A stretch of 64,000 nt of DNA from Duganella phyllosphaerae (GTDB lineage Bacteria; Pseudomonadota; Gammaproteobacteria; Burkholderiales; Burkholderiaceae_D), in assembly GCF_001758785.1 (NCBI RefSeq), contig NZ_LROM01000065.1, forward strand, positions 1 to 64,000, written 5' to 3'. The notes under the pieces were generated by a model, which saw only the letters and a list, made by a program, of their open reading frames with translations, had not been told where the DNA came from and did not search any database. Of the stretch, positions 1 to 9,314 are shown one piece after another (within the stretch, counting starts at the first letter, position 1; each line of letters starts with the position of its first letter). A program made the position numbers and the translations under genes.

Positions 1-813
1 GGCGCGGCGATTGCCGCGTTTGCGCTGTCGGAGCCGCAGGCCGGCTCCGACGTCGCCGCCATGCAGTGCGCGGCCACGGCTGACGGTGATCACTATATTT
101 TAGAGGGGGAAAAAACCTGGATTTCCAACGGCGGCATCGCCGACTTTTACGTGGTGTTCGCGCGCACCGGCGAGCAGCCGGGCGCGCGCGGCATCAGCGC
201 CTTTATCGTCGATGCTGACACGCCCGGCTTCGAGATCGCCGCACGCATCGACGTGATCGCCCCCCATCCGCTGGCACGCCTGCGGTTCAACCGGTGCCGC
301 ATCCCTGCCGCGCAGCGTGTCGGCGCGGCGGGGCAGGGCTTCAAGGTGGCGATGTCCACGCTCGACGTTTTCCGCACGTCGGTGGCCGCCGCTGCGCTGG
401 GCTTTGCGCGCCGCGCGCTGGACGAGGCGCTGGCGCACGCCACCCAGCGCCAGATGTTTGGCCAGATGCTGTCGGACTTCCAGCTCACCCAAGCCAAGCT
501 GGCCGACATGGCCACCGGCATCGACGCCGCCGCGCTGCTGACCTACCGCGCGGCCTGGCAGCGCGATTGCGGGCGCAAGGTAACCAAAGAGGCGGCCATG
601 GCCAAGCTCACCGCCACCGAAACGGCGCAGCAGGTGATCGACGCCGCGCTGCAGATGTTCGGTGGCCTGGGCGTGGTGAGCGAGCAGCCGGTCGAGCGGC
701 TGTACCGCGAAATCCGCGCGCTGCGCATCTACGAAGGCGCCACCGAAGTGCAGCAACTGATCATCGCGCGCGAGCTGCTGCGCGAGGCCGCCGCAATGAA
801 AGGGGAAGTGTGA
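1..813 (+). CDS. Acyl-CoA dehydrogenase, C-terminal part (5' end outside window)
   Basis: Flavin-dependent alpha,beta-dehydrogenation of an acyl-CoA thioester in the cytoplasm. The frame is open from base 1, so about 270 C-terminal residues are visible of a family usually near 380. The first residues contain [10 protein letters not shown], the flavin-proximal block of the middle domain, and the end contains [17 protein letters not shown], the C-terminal helical domain with the active-site Glu region. The stop overlaps the ATG of the RidA-like gene by one base (TGATG), so the two are probably co-translated. The substrate cannot be told from sequence; a catabolic acyl-CoA or CoA-ligase cluster upstream is likely. 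The family call is firm. Confidence 0.93.
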   Translation, partial: GAAIAAFALSEPQAGSDVAAMQCAATADGDHYILEGEKTWISNGGIADFYVVFARTGEQPGARGISAFIVDADTPGFEIAARIDVIAPHPLARLRFNRCRIPAAQRVGAAGQGFKVAMSTLDVFRTSVAAAALGFARRALDEALAHATQRQMFGQMLSDFQLTQAKLADMATGIDAAALLTYRAAWQRDCGRKVTKEAAMAKLTATETAQQVIDAALQMFGGLGVVSEQPVERLYREIRALRIYEGATEVQQLIIARELLREAAAMKGEV

Positions 814-1208
814 TGGAGTTCTTGCTGCCACCAGGCTGGCCGCGCCCGCGCGGCTATTCCAACGGCGTGGCCGCCAGCGGGCGCTCCGTGTATGTCAGCG
901 GCATGATCGGCTGGGATGCGCAAGGCGTGTTCCACACCGACGATTTCGCCGGCCAGGTGCGCCAGGCGCTGCACAACATCGTGGCCGTGCTGGCCGAAGC
1001 GGGAGCGGGGCCCGAGCACATCGTGCGCATGACCTGGTATGTGCTCGACACCAAGGAATACACGGGGGCCTACAAGGCGGTGGGCGCCGCCTACCGCGAG
1101 GTGATCGGCGCCCACTACCCGGCCATGACGGCGGTGCAGGTGGCCGGGCTGGTGGAGGACCGCGCCCGGGTGGAGATCGAGGTCACCGCGGTGGTGCCGG
1201 AGACCTGA
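813..1208 (+). CDS. RidA/YjgF-family protein
   Basis: 131-residue protein of the RidA/YER057c/UK114 family, small trimeric proteins that typically hydrolyse reactive enamine/imine intermediates or act on related small molecules. Family features are the early YVSGMIGWD block, a central region resembling the family 'GxxxxHIVRMTWYV' segment, and the terminal ARVEIEVTAVV strand carrying the Arg that binds the substrate carboxylate in canonical members. The ATG overlaps the preceding stop as TGATG. Pairing with an acyl-CoA dehydrogenase suggests a catabolic role, possibly as a subfamily with another substrate, rather than housekeeping imine deamination. The gene is convergent with the secreted protein that ends at 1234. 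Confidence 0.88.
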   Translation: MEFLLPPGWPRPRGYSNGVAASGRSVYVSGMIGWDAQGVFHTDDFAGQVRQALHNIVAVLAEAGAGPEHIVRMTWYVLDTKEYTGAYKAVGAAYREVIGAHYPAMTAVQVAGLVEDRARVEIEVTAVVPET

Positions 1209-1233
1209 CCTATCACTTGCCAACTCGCCAGGC

Positions 1234-2691
1234 TTACTCGGTGACGAGTACGCCGCGCGCGCGCGAGGCGGTGCCGACGCCGCTTTGCGCCAGCAGCCGC
1301 ACCGATACCGTAGCGGCAGGCCACGTGAACGACGCGAACGAACCGTCGGCCAGGTAGCCGCTGTCGTAAGCGAGCGAGCTGCCGTCCCACAATTGCAGGC
1401 GGATCAGCGCGCCGCCGGCGGTGCGCGCGGTGAAGCGCATCGGCGTTTTGGCGGCTGGCATCGAGCCGGTGACCTTGCTGATGCCGTTGCTGTAGTTGAC
1501 CGTGCTGATTTTCTTGGTCGTGGTCGGGAACGACACGCTCTCGAGCCAGGTGTCGTAAGCGGCATTGGCCGGCGTGGAGGTGCCGGGCACGAGCCAGTCG
1601 CCGCGCATCGACAGCAGGCTCCTGGCCTCGCCCGCCACTTTGACGGTGCTGGCCGCTTTGGCGGCATTGTTGTCATCGGCGTAGCTGCCCACGCTCACCA
1701 CCTCGCGCAGCCCGGCGCGGATCTTGTCGAGGTCGGAGACGACCCTGGTATTCCAGGTACCGTTGGGCATGATGCTGAAACTGGCGCCATTTTCCACGTA
1801 CAGACGGAACGCCGTATCGTAGTTGCGGTCCACCACGTAGGCGCCGTACAGCTTGAGGGTGTTGGCGATCTTGCGCAGTGCGCTGGTGCTGAGCTTGGAG
1901 GTGTCGAACGATTCCGGCAACATCAGCCGCGCGCCCAGTGGAATCACGCCGGTATTGAGCCATGCCGAGGTGTCTGCCGTGGTGGCCGGATAGACGTAGC
2001 TGGGATGGGTGATGCCGTTGGCCAGGGTATGGGATGGCAGCGACATCGCCAGCGCATGGCGGTAATGGGAGCGATTGTCGTTGATCTCGTGCAAGCGGAT
2101 CAGACCGGCGGTAGGCGCCACGCCGGCCGAACGGGCGCCCTGGCTCCAGTGCGACGGATTACCGAAGCCACGGCCATCGACGCGGGTCCACGAATACATG
2201 GTCGCGCGCCACTTGCCGCCCACCTTGCGCAACTGGTAGAACGAGTGGATCACGCCGGTCACCGTATCGATGATTTCGGCGTGGCCGTCTTCGCCGGTAG
2301 CCGGCGCCACGTCGGCCGGCCAGCGCGGAATTTTAATGGTGCGGTAATTGCCGGTGTCGGGGTCGCCCACGCCAGCGAGGCCGAGCGTGCCGATCACCGT
2401 CATTGCCGGATCGCCGGCCTTGGCCATGAACACCTTGACCGAATAGGCGCCGTCGCCGATGGACGGAATCCAGTCGAGGTTGATCAACGGCTTCTTGACG
2501 CCGTTGGTCCCCAGCACCGGGTCGACGGGCTTGAGGTTCCACAGCGAATCAGCGGCAAACGGCCGGTAATACGAGCCGAAGGTGTTGATGTGCGTATAAG
2601 TGTTTTGCGCTTGTGCAGCGCCTGCTGCAATGGTGCCCAGAACAACGGTAGTAGCGATAATGCGGCCGAGCCAGTTGGCGCGAGTTCTCAT
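1234..2691 (-). CDS. Secreted protein of unknown function, copy 1 of a three-member family in this window
   Basis: 485 residues. I do not recognise the family. A Sec signal peptide is visible (MRTRANWLGR then a hydrophobic stretch ending AAGAAQA, about residues 1-28), so the product is periplasmic or extracellular. Blocks shared with the proteins at 35661 and 37210 are PFAADSLWN near the mature N-terminus, AGLIRLHEI, HALAMSL (about residue 212), a GARLMLP block and YGAYVVDRN (from about Tyr282), followed by a C-terminal beta-rich region of about 130 residues. I chose the Met at 2691 because it gives a clean signal peptide; the 39 codons upstream are AT-rich and poor. A good sigma70-type promoter lies 68 bp upstream. 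The EPS context suggests a polysaccharide-acting or polysaccharide-binding role, which is inference. Confidence 0.8.
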   Translation of the reverse strand: MRTRANWLGRIIATTVVLGTIAAGAAQAQNTYTHINTFGSYYRPFAADSLWNLKPVDPVLGTNGVKKPLINLDWIPSIGDGAYSVKVFMAKAGDPAMTVIGTLGLAGVGDPDTGNYRTIKIPRWPADVAPATGEDGHAEIIDTVTGVIHSFYQLRKVGGKWRATMYSWTRVDGRGFGNPSHWSQGARSAGVAPTAGLIRLHEINDNRSHYRHALAMSLPSHTLANGITHPSYVYPATTADTSAWLNTGVIPLGARLMLPESFDTSKLSTSALRKIANTLKLYGAYVVDRNYDTAFRLYVENGASFSIMPNGTWNTRVVSDLDKIRAGLREVVSVGSYADDNNAAKAASTVKVAGEARSLLSMRGDWLVPGTSTPANAAYDTWLESVSFPTTTKKISTVNYSNGISKVTGSMPAAKTPMRFTARTAGGALIRLQLWDGSSLAYDSGYLADGSFASFTWPAATVSVRLLAQSGVGTASRARGVLVTE

Positions 2692-2758
2692 GTACAGTCC
2701 TTGAAAGATAGAAGGCTGTAACTGACCGTGAGAATATGTAAGTGCTTTTATGAAACTT

Positions 2759-2787
2759 ATTATAGGGCAATCCGCTGCTTTTGTGAA
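2759..2787 (-). promoter_or_regulatory. Sigma70-type promoter of the secreted protein gene at 1234
   Basis: Read on the minus strand: -35 TTCACA (2782-2787), 17-bp spacer, -10 TATAAT (2759-2764). The -35 matches consensus at 5 of 6 positions and the -10 at all 6. The leader would be about 60 nt to the ATG at 2691. Confidence 0.6.
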
Positions 2788-2827
2788 ATATATTTTTATG
2801 GATATCACAATTGTACGGCTTGATGCA

Positions 2828-4789
2828 TCAGTGCAATGCGGTGGCTACGAACGGCGCAAACCGTTCGCCGTGCAAGGCTATCCAGGCCGGGTTGAAGTGG
2901 TCCTTATCGATAAACACCGGCATCCGGTTGCGGTCGTCATATACGCGGCACGCCACGCCCTGGCACAGGTCCTTGCGCAGAGACACCAGCGCAAAGTTCG
3001 GATCGCGCCCCAGCTGGGCGAACAGCTGGTCGAACTCGCGGTTTTTCTCCAGCAGCTCCGGCGATGGCGCGCGCGTGACCAGCTTGTGATGCCAGTAGTA
3101 CTGGCGGGCGATGGTCTTGGGCACGTTGAACGAGAACTGCGGCGTGGCGTCGGCCACCACCACCCGGATGTGCTTGTCGAGCAGATTCTGCAGGGCGGCG
3201 CGGGTGCGCGTGACCGGCAGTTGCGTATCGCCTGCCTCGGCCGGCGACAGGCAACGCCCGTTTTCCACCGTGCAAATCCCGGTGGCCGTGGGCGAAAAGC
3301 CGGTCCAGTTCTGCGACAAGATCACGGTCCGATAAGCGCCCGAAGCCGCCAGCGCGAAGGCGGCCTTGGTGTAGGCGCGACAACTGCGGTCCTGGCCCTT
3401 CAGTTCGAAGCCGGGGATCACCGGGCAGCCGGACTTGACGTAAAACGTCGTGTCGCTCTTGCTGTGGGCCGCAAACCACGAGTACAGGTGGCCGGCGTGC
3501 GAGTCGCCCAGCACCAGCACCTTGTTGCCGGTGCTGCCCTGGTTGAGGTGGCAGAAGCGGCTGTTGTCGGCCATGCGGTTCTCGCACTGCTCGGGATAGG
3601 TGGCGGCGCGGCTGGCCGCAGTGGTGGCCTGGAACACGGCCGGGTCGCTGACGCGTTGTTCGAGGCCACCGGTGGCGTTGTAGATGGCGGACACGCCCAG
3701 CAGCACGCCGCCTGCCGCGCACAGCGCCGCTGCCGCCGGGACCGCGCGCGCCGCGCGCAGTCGCCGCATCGGCTCGATGTAGCGGTACGACAGGTAGCCG
3801 AGCAGGATCGACAGCGGAATACCCACCAGCTTGGCCAGCTTCGGTGAGGTATCGACCAGGCCGGAGATGGTCAAGGCGATCACGATCGGCCAATGCCACA
3901 GGTAGATCGAGTACGACCAGGCGCCCAGCCGGTTCATGACCGGGTTATTGAGCAGCACATTGTTTTCAAAGCGCGCCGCCAGCAGCAGGCAGGCGCCAGC
4001 CACCGGCAGCATCGCATAGTACGACGGCCAGCGCTGCTCCAGTTGCAGCATGTGCACCACCCACGGCGACGCGAGTATCAGGGCCACGCCGCCGTAGCTG
4101 GGCACCCGGCCGCGCAGCGGCCGCAGCCACGACAGGTCGCGCGCCAGGTACACCAGGCCGCCGGCGATCATCTGCCACGAGCGCGTTGCCACCGAGAAGA
4201 AGGCGCTCTGGTTGTCCGCCACGATGCACAGCGCCAGCGAGGCGGCGGCAATCGCGGCCAGGAACAGCTTGAATACGCGATGGCGCCCGTCAGCGCCGGC
4301 CAAAGCGTCGAGCTTGAGACCGGCCCAGATGATCAGCGGATACAGCATGTAGAACTGCCACTCGACCGAGAGCGACCAGGTATGCAGCAGCCAGCGGTCG
4401 TCGAGGCCGGCGCTGAAATACCCTTGCTGGCCGGCGTAATAGGTATTGGAGACAAACAGCAGCGCGCGCAGGCATTGCGCGGCCAGGTTGTCCAGGTCCG
4501 CCGGCGGCAGCAGCACGGCGCCGGCCAGCAGCAGCGCCAGCACCACTGCAAACAGCGCCGGGAAGATGCGCAGCGCGCGCTTGAGCAGGAACTCCCCATA
4601 GTGAAAACGCCGGGCCAGCATGCCGTCGAAGATGATCTTGGTCATCAGGTAGCCGGAAATGACGAAGAACACATCGACGCCGATAAAGCCGCCGCTTGCG
4701 ATACGCAAGTTGAAGTGGTACAGCACCACCATCAGCACGCTGATTGCGCGCAGGCCGTTGATGTCGGTCTGGAGTTTGGAGTTGGACAT
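2828..4789 (-). CDS. Integral-membrane acyltransferase with C-terminal SGNH domain (OafA/YrhL type), copy 1
   Basis: 653 residues. The N-terminal half is an acyltransferase-3 membrane domain (about ten TM segments, residues 1-370) with TDINGLRAISV and the VVLYHF histidine block. The C-terminal half is a periplasmic SGNH hydrolase-like domain: GDSHAGH with the nucleophile at about Ser430 and DKDHFNP (the Asp/His pair) near residue 630. Such enzymes move acetyl or other acyl groups from cytoplasmic acyl-CoA to surface polysaccharide; the SGNH domain is thought to finish transfer outside the membrane. I chose the start at 4789 because it aligns with the paralogue at 12700 (MSKTSIQTDIS); an ATG ten codons earlier is possible. 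The close paralogue in the same window points to duplication. Confidence 0.9.
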   Translation of the reverse strand: MSNSKLQTDINGLRAISVLMVVLYHFNLRIASGGFIGVDVFFVISGYLMTKIIFDGMLARRFHYGEFLLKRALRIFPALFAVVLALLLAGAVLLPPADLDNLAAQCLRALLFVSNTYYAGQQGYFSAGLDDRWLLHTWSLSVEWQFYMLYPLIIWAGLKLDALAGADGRHRVFKLFLAAIAAASLALCIVADNQSAFFSVATRSWQMIAGGLVYLARDLSWLRPLRGRVPSYGGVALILASPWVVHMLQLEQRWPSYYAMLPVAGACLLLAARFENNVLLNNPVMNRLGAWSYSIYLWHWPIVIALTISGLVDTSPKLAKLVGIPLSILLGYLSYRYIEPMRRLRAARAVPAAAALCAAGGVLLGVSAIYNATGGLEQRVSDPAVFQATTAASRAATYPEQCENRMADNSRFCHLNQGSTGNKVLVLGDSHAGHLYSWFAAHSKSDTTFYVKSGCPVIPGFELKGQDRSCRAYTKAAFALAASGAYRTVILSQNWTGFSPTATGICTVENGRCLSPAEAGDTQLPVTRTRAALQNLLDKHIRVVVADATPQFSFNVPKTIARQYYWHHKLVTRAPSPELLEKNREFDQLFAQLGRDPNFALVSLRKDLCQGVACRVYDDRNRMPVFIDKDHFNPAWIALHGERFAPFVATALH

Positions 4790-4889
4790 GGGCGCCGTTA
4801 AAGTGATTTGTTCCAGCATTTACATTAAAACAATTAACTTGTTTTAATTTTTATTGCTCGAACTATACCTTAACGGCGAACTCAACAGG

Positions 4890-4923
4890 AAAAATATGTG
4901 CAGCGCAGCAAATGCTGCGCTGC
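4890..4923 (-). terminator. Rho-independent terminator candidate for the gtrA-like gene
   Basis: A perfect 11-bp inverted repeat, GCAGCGCAGCA / TGCTGCGCTGC (4900-4910 and 4913-4923), with a 2-nt gap. On the minus strand it is followed by CACATATTTTT, a moderate T tract. It lies 2 bp past the stop of the minus-strand gene at 4926. The very short loop means the innermost pairs would open. Confidence 0.55.
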
Positions 4924-4925
4924 CG

Positions 4926-5336
4926 TTATGGCTGGCTTGGCGGCCGTTTGAAGACGAAGAAGTTCGCCATCAGGAAATTGATTGTCAGTCCGGCAGCGCT
5001 GCCGCAAGCGACCGACAGCCAGGGGTTGTTCTGCGCATACGGCACGTAATGGAAGGCAATCACCGATACCAGCGCATTGGTGCAAGCGCCGGGAAATTGA
5101 GACAGCGCAAAGCGCAACCATTCCTGCCAGCTGAGCGGCGTTGCCGTGATGTGGAAGGTGAACCGGCGGTTGATCAGCCACGACAGCGTGATGGCCAGCA
5201 GTACACTGACGGTGCGGGCGATCACGCTGTTGTGGAACAGTTTTAAGGCCAGCCAAAAGCATGCCGCGTCGAACAGGGCGACGCCGCCGCCCACCAGTCC
5301 GAACTTGACAAACTTGACCAGGAACTGCTGGTTCAA
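4926..5336 (-). CDS. GtrA-family membrane protein (putative lipid-linked sugar flippase)
   Basis: 136 residues, four predicted TM helices; FVKFGLVGGGVALFD near the start and TLSWLINRRFTF after helix 2 are typical of GtrA/DPMS-like proteins. Family members are thought to flip undecaprenyl-phosphate-linked sugar across the inner membrane for later side-branch addition to O-antigen, teichoic acid or EPS. The ATG overlaps the stop of the upstream GT2 gene by 4 bp, the classic gtrA-gtrB coupling. With the 500-residue membrane protein at 6362 it makes a three-gene gtr-like cassette. Confidence 0.87.
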   Translation of the reverse strand: MNQQFLVKFVKFGLVGGGVALFDAACFWLALKLFHNSVIARTVSVLLAITLSWLINRRFTFHITATPLSWQEWLRFALSQFPGACTNALVSVIAFHYVPYAQNNPWLSVACGSAAGLTINFLMANFFVFKRPPSQP

Positions 5337-6298
5337 GACCCGATCCCGGGCTTGGGCGCCCGGCGTGGCGTAGCCAGGAAACTGAGCTGCTTGGTCTCGC
5401 GGCGTCCCTGGGTCACCGATGCCAGGATCAGGCCGACGGCAAAGCTGAACAAGGCCAGCAGCATGACAAAGCCCGACAGGATGGCAGTTGGCAGGCGCGG
5501 CACCAGTCCGGTGTGCAGGTAATCCATCAGCACCGGATAGAACAGTGCCAGCGACAGCACCACCGACACCAGGCTGACCGTGTTGAAGAACAGCGTCGGG
5601 CGTTCCAGCTTGATCAGCTTGAAGATCATCCAGAGGATCTTCATGCCATCCTTGTAGGTGCTCAGCTTGCTGGCCGAACCTTCAGGCCGCACGCCGTAGG
5701 CGGTATCCACGTCCTCGCTGCGCATGCGCAGTTCCAGGCTGTGCACAGTCAGTTCGGTTTCAATTTCGAAACCCTGGGAGACCACCGGGAACGATTTGAC
5801 GAACTTGTGCGAAAACACGCGATAGCCGGTCAGCATGTCCTTGGTGGAATTACCGAACAGCTTGGCCACGATGGTGGTCAGCATCCAGTTGCCGAACTTG
5901 TGGCCCTGGCGGTAGGCTTCGATCTCGGTCGAATGGCGCACGCCGTTGATGCAGTCGAGATTTTTATCGAGCAGCAACTGGATCATCTGCGGCGCCACCG
6001 AGGCATCGTAGGTATCGTCGCCGTCGGCCATGATGTAGACGTCGGCCGAAATGTCCGAAAACATGCGGCGCACCACGTTGCCCTTGCCTTGCAGCGCTTC
6101 GTGCACGACCACTGCGCCAGCGGCGGCGGCGATGCCGGCTGTGTTGTCTTTGGAATTGTTGTCGTAGACATAGACGGTGCTGTTGGGCAGCGCAGCCTTG
6201 AAGTCGCGGACGACCTTGGCGATGGTGGTTGCTTCGTTGTAGCAGGGCACCAGCACCGCAACCGTGACATCCGAATACAGTTCAGCTTTGAACGACAT
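5333..6298 (-). CDS. GT2 glycosyltransferase, GtrB/dolichol-phosphate-mannose-synthase type
   Basis: 321 residues. The N-terminal GT-A domain shows VLVPCYNEATTIAKVV, YDNNSKDNT and the metal-binding MADGDDTYD block. Two C-terminal TM helices follow (about residues 230-300), as in GtrB. Such enzymes transfer a sugar from a nucleotide donor to undecaprenyl phosphate on the cytoplasmic face. The stop overlaps the gtrA-like start. Expected role: supply lipid-linked sugar for the GT-C-like protein encoded just upstream. The donor sugar cannot be read from sequence. Confidence 0.9.
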   Translation of the reverse strand: MSFKAELYSDVTVAVLVPCYNEATTIAKVVRDFKAALPNSTVYVYDNNSKDNTAGIAAAAGAVVVHEALQGKGNVVRRMFSDISADVYIMADGDDTYDASVAPQMIQLLLDKNLDCINGVRHSTEIEAYRQGHKFGNWMLTTIVAKLFGNSTKDMLTGYRVFSHKFVKSFPVVSQGFEIETELTVHSLELRMRSEDVDTAYGVRPEGSASKLSTYKDGMKILWMIFKLIKLERPTLFFNTVSLVSVVLSLALFYPVLMDYLHTGLVPRLPTAILSGFVMLLALFSFAVGLILASVTQGRRETKQLSFLATPRRAPKPGIGS

Positions 6299-6361
6299 GT
6301 TGACTAGCCTTTAAAAAAACTTGGAAGGGCCGGGCGCTTGTGCCACGGCGATATTTTCTGA

Positions 6362-7864
6362 TTACACGCTGCGGGCAGGCGACATCGCATCGCGCGGTTT
6401 CCCGGTCTCCACTACACGCACGGTACCAGTCTTGTTTCTTATATATTCCGAGATGATGAACAGCGCGATCAGCGGCACCAGCCAGCTCACCCGGCTGCCG
6501 TAGCGGTCGTGGACCGCCGACAGGGCGCCGGTGACCATGGTGTTGAGCACCATGCCCCCCAACACGACCAGCGTGAACTGCGCCAGTGGCACGTTGCTGC
6601 GCCAGTGCAGCAGCAGGTACCCGGCGACCACCAGCGCGGAAAGGCCCAGCAGCACGTTGTCGGCGATGCGGAAGCGGTCCACGTGCAGCTGCTGCTGGTA
6701 CTGCCGCGACGACTGGAACGCCGCGTAGGTATCGGCGTCGAAATGGCGCGCGATGATCTGGTGAATGCTGGTGTCGGGGTTGTAGCGGATCATGTCGTCG
6801 CCCACCTGGAAGGTGACGGTCTGCGCCAGGAAGCCGCGCAAGGCCTCCTGCAGGAATTGCGACGGATAGGCGCGCATGGCGCCATTGGTGATCTCCGATG
6901 CATACTTGCTGACCACCGTCATGCCACCAAGCTGCACCAGCGGTCCGCCCCACAGGAACGTGTCCGACACCGCGCCGATGGGCTTGCCCTGGGCGACTGC
7001 GCGCGCCTTGATTTGCTTGAGTTCGGGCAAGGTGGCGCAAATCGGCCAGGCGCGCGACGGGCAGGCTTCGGTCATGTAATCGAGGGCGATGCCCTGGTCG
7101 ATCAGCTTGCCGAGCAACATGACGTTGCCGGTGGACGCCAGCGTCGCACCGCGCTTGGTAATAATATTGAACGACAACATGGTCAGCACGCCCAGCGCGA
7201 TCGCCGCCACCATCGAGATATTCACCTTGGTAAATACACGCGCCAGCGGCGGCGTCGGCCGGCCCGACAACAACCGGATCAGCAGGCACAGCGCCAGTGT
7301 GCCCGACGCGATGATGAGGTAAGACAGGTGGGTAGTGATGAAGAACGCGATCAGCAGCGGGATGGCCACGCGATCGAAGCGGGCCAGCCGATCCTGGCCG
7401 ATAACGGCCGTGGCGATCGCCAGGATCAGCAGGGCGGCAAAGACATCGGGCATGATCTGGCCCACGAACCACGGCGCACTCGAGCACAGGCCCAGCACGA
7501 GGACCGACAGCACCACCTGTTCTTCGCGAAATGCATGGGCAAACGTGCGGAAGAAGACGCGCACCAGGTACCAGGTCATGGCCGCCTGGACCAGCACCAC
7601 CGGCCACAGCGTGAGCTTCAAGTGCAGCGGATAGATGAACAGCGAGTACAGGGCGCTGCGGTCGCCAGGCCAGAAGTGGGTAATCGCCACGTCGATATAC
7701 GTGCCGCTATCGGAGAACACGAAAGGGAAGCGGTTCCAGGCTGCGGTCAACGACAGAAATACCACGCACAGAACAAACGACGCCAGGCACTGGAGGCTCT
7801 TATTCTTTATCGACAAAAATTGAACTTGGTGACTGTCAGGCTGACGATTCATTTGTTTTACCAT
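6362..7864 (-). CDS. Polytopic membrane protein, likely GT-C-type glycosyltransferase of the gtr-like cassette
   Basis: 500 residues, about eleven TM segments, no close family recognised. After the first TM helix, a loop with FVFSDSGTYIDVA has an acidic residue where GT-C enzymes keep their catalytic Asp. A large soluble loop (roughly residues 230-380) precedes the last TM helices. Position upstream of the GtrB and GtrA homologues matches serotype-converting cassettes, where the third gene is a divergent membrane glycosyltransferase that attaches the flipped sugar. The start at 7864 (ATGGTAAAACAA) has no obvious ribosome site; an ATG four codons later at 7852 is an alternative. The function is inferred from context and topology. 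Confidence 0.72.
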   Translation of the reverse strand: MVKQMNRQPDSHQVQFLSIKNKSLQCLASFVLCVVFLSLTAAWNRFPFVFSDSGTYIDVAITHFWPGDRSALYSLFIYPLHLKLTLWPVVLVQAAMTWYLVRVFFRTFAHAFREEQVVLSVLVLGLCSSAPWFVGQIMPDVFAALLILAIATAVIGQDRLARFDRVAIPLLIAFFITTHLSYLIIASGTLALCLLIRLLSGRPTPPLARVFTKVNISMVAAIALGVLTMLSFNIITKRGATLASTGNVMLLGKLIDQGIALDYMTEACPSRAWPICATLPELKQIKARAVAQGKPIGAVSDTFLWGGPLVQLGGMTVVSKYASEITNGAMRAYPSQFLQEALRGFLAQTVTFQVGDDMIRYNPDTSIHQIIARHFDADTYAAFQSSRQYQQQLHVDRFRIADNVLLGLSALVVAGYLLLHWRSNVPLAQFTLVVLGGMVLNTMVTGALSAVHDRYGSRVSWLVPLIALFIISEYIRNKTGTVRVVETGKPRDAMSPARSV

Positions 7865-7945
7865 GGTTATTCAGGGAGACATCAGCAGAGGCTGGCGTGA
7901 TACTAGTTGCATTATGGTATAGGTGTGTAGAAATAATTGCAATGT

Positions 7946-9103
7946 TTATGATTTCTGTACAGGTGCGGTAGCCGCCGCCGCTGCCGCCGGGTCATGCTGC
8001 TGCGCGTTCTGTCCACCAGTGCGCTGCCACTTACGTGGCAGCATTATTGCCGACAGCACCTTGCTGCGCTTGCACAATTCCCACATCAGGGCCGGCAAGC
8101 ACAGCGCCAATGGTACCGACAGCGCGACGATGATGACGCTCGAATGGATATCGCGCTGCAACAGAGGCAAAATCGTGTGCAAAATACTGACGTGGAACAG
8201 CAGGATGAACAGGCTGGCGGCGCCGAAGTACCGCAATATTCGGGCAGCGGGCTCGATCCGGCACAGCAAGGTGCACACGCACAGCATCAGGTAGATGCCG
8301 CATAGTGCCTGCAGCGTGGTTGCCACCGGGGTGTCGTAGTGGCGCAGGTTGAAATCGATGGTGTAGCTGAACCCGAACTGGAATATCGCCATCGCAACCA
8401 GCGCCACCAGCGCCCAGGCCAGGTGAACCCGGAATTGCTTGACCCTTGCCGCCAGAAAATTCCCAAGTAAAAAGTAAAAGCTGGTCATCAACAGCAGGTC
8501 CGCACTGAACGGCAGGCCGCAGGCAAGCAGCGAGGCGCTGAACTCGGACTGGTTGCGGCACGCCGGGACCACCGACGCATCGACGAACGCGTCCATCACG
8601 TAGTAGCCGCCAGCGGCCAGGGCAATCAGTAACACCACGCGCTTGAGCGGACTGTCGAGCAACAGCTTGTCCGCGCGCAGCAGCAGGGTGCTGAAGACGT
8701 ACAGCAGCCACAGGTGCGCCAGGAACCAGAGCGGCACCGGATTGAGCGTGAAGCCGGCGGGGTAGATCAGGCCAAGCAAGATGGTTTGCGGCGAGCGTTC
8801 GCCAAACACCGCGTGCAGCAGGCCGGAAATGACCACGACCACCATGACCGGCTTGAGCCAGGCATCGGCGCGCTGGAGCGCTACCTGCTTGAGCGTCTTG
8901 GTCTGGGCCGAAAATGTCACACCCGCCATGAAGAAGAAAAACGGTAACCGGAAGGCCATCAGGAAATCGGCGACATCGGGAAAGCGGAATAAAAAAGCCG
9001 GGTTATGCCCGAGCACGATCAGGATGATGCCCAGCCCTTTGGCGATGTCGATAAAGGCAAGTCGGCTGCCGGATCCCTGGTAAGCGATTGCCTCGCCTGA
9101 CAT
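7946..9103 (-). CDS. Acyltransferase-3 family membrane protein
   Basis: 385 residues, about ten TM helices. The N-terminal block DIAKGLGIILIVLGHNP contains the acyltransferase-3 His, and FRLPFFFFMAGVTF follows as in OatA/OafA-like proteins. No SGNH domain is present. The probable role is O-acylation of a surface glycan. The start at 9103 is supported by a strong AGGAGG seven bases upstream. The C-terminus is an alanine-rich tail (codons across 7965-7990). It is the first gene of the minus-strand run that ends at 4926. Confidence 0.86.
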   Translation of the reverse strand: MSGEAIAYQGSGSRLAFIDIAKGLGIILIVLGHNPAFLFRFPDVADFLMAFRLPFFFFMAGVTFSAQTKTLKQVALQRADAWLKPVMVVVVISGLLHAVFGERSPQTILLGLIYPAGFTLNPVPLWFLAHLWLLYVFSTLLLRADKLLLDSPLKRVVLLIALAAGGYYVMDAFVDASVVPACRNQSEFSASLLACGLPFSADLLLMTSFYFLLGNFLAARVKQFRVHLAWALVALVAMAIFQFGFSYTIDFNLRHYDTPVATTLQALCGIYLMLCVCTLLCRIEPAARILRYFGAASLFILLFHVSILHTILPLLQRDIHSSVIIVALSVPLALCLPALMWELCKRSKVLSAIMLPRKWQRTGGQNAQQHDPAAAAAATAPVQKS

Positions 9104-9219
9104 GTTTCCTCCTAGATACGTATCAAAAAGTCCATACTTAGCTTAAGAGAAATCTCAAAGGTCGTCCAATCGTGCGCGCCAGTTTCACGACTTTTGGTCG
9201 AAATTTTTGCCAATAAAAA

Positions 9220-9233
9220 TATATTGCATTGCA
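9220..9233 (-). promoter_or_regulatory. Occurrence of the window-wide TGCA-n-TGCAATATA motif
   Basis: On the minus strand the sequence is TGCAATGCAATATA, upstream of the acyltransferase gene at 9103 and downstream of the tRNA gene on that strand. It matches sites at 16880, 16906, 17076, 38991, 39200 and 42553. It may be an operator or a -10-containing promoter core. Confidence 0.35.
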
Positions 9234-9314
9234 AAATAAGCCATCATGTGAACCTGGTTTTATGCGGGGAGAGATGTTGCGGAGGGGGAGCGAGGGCGAG
9301 GCGGGTGCGGAAGG

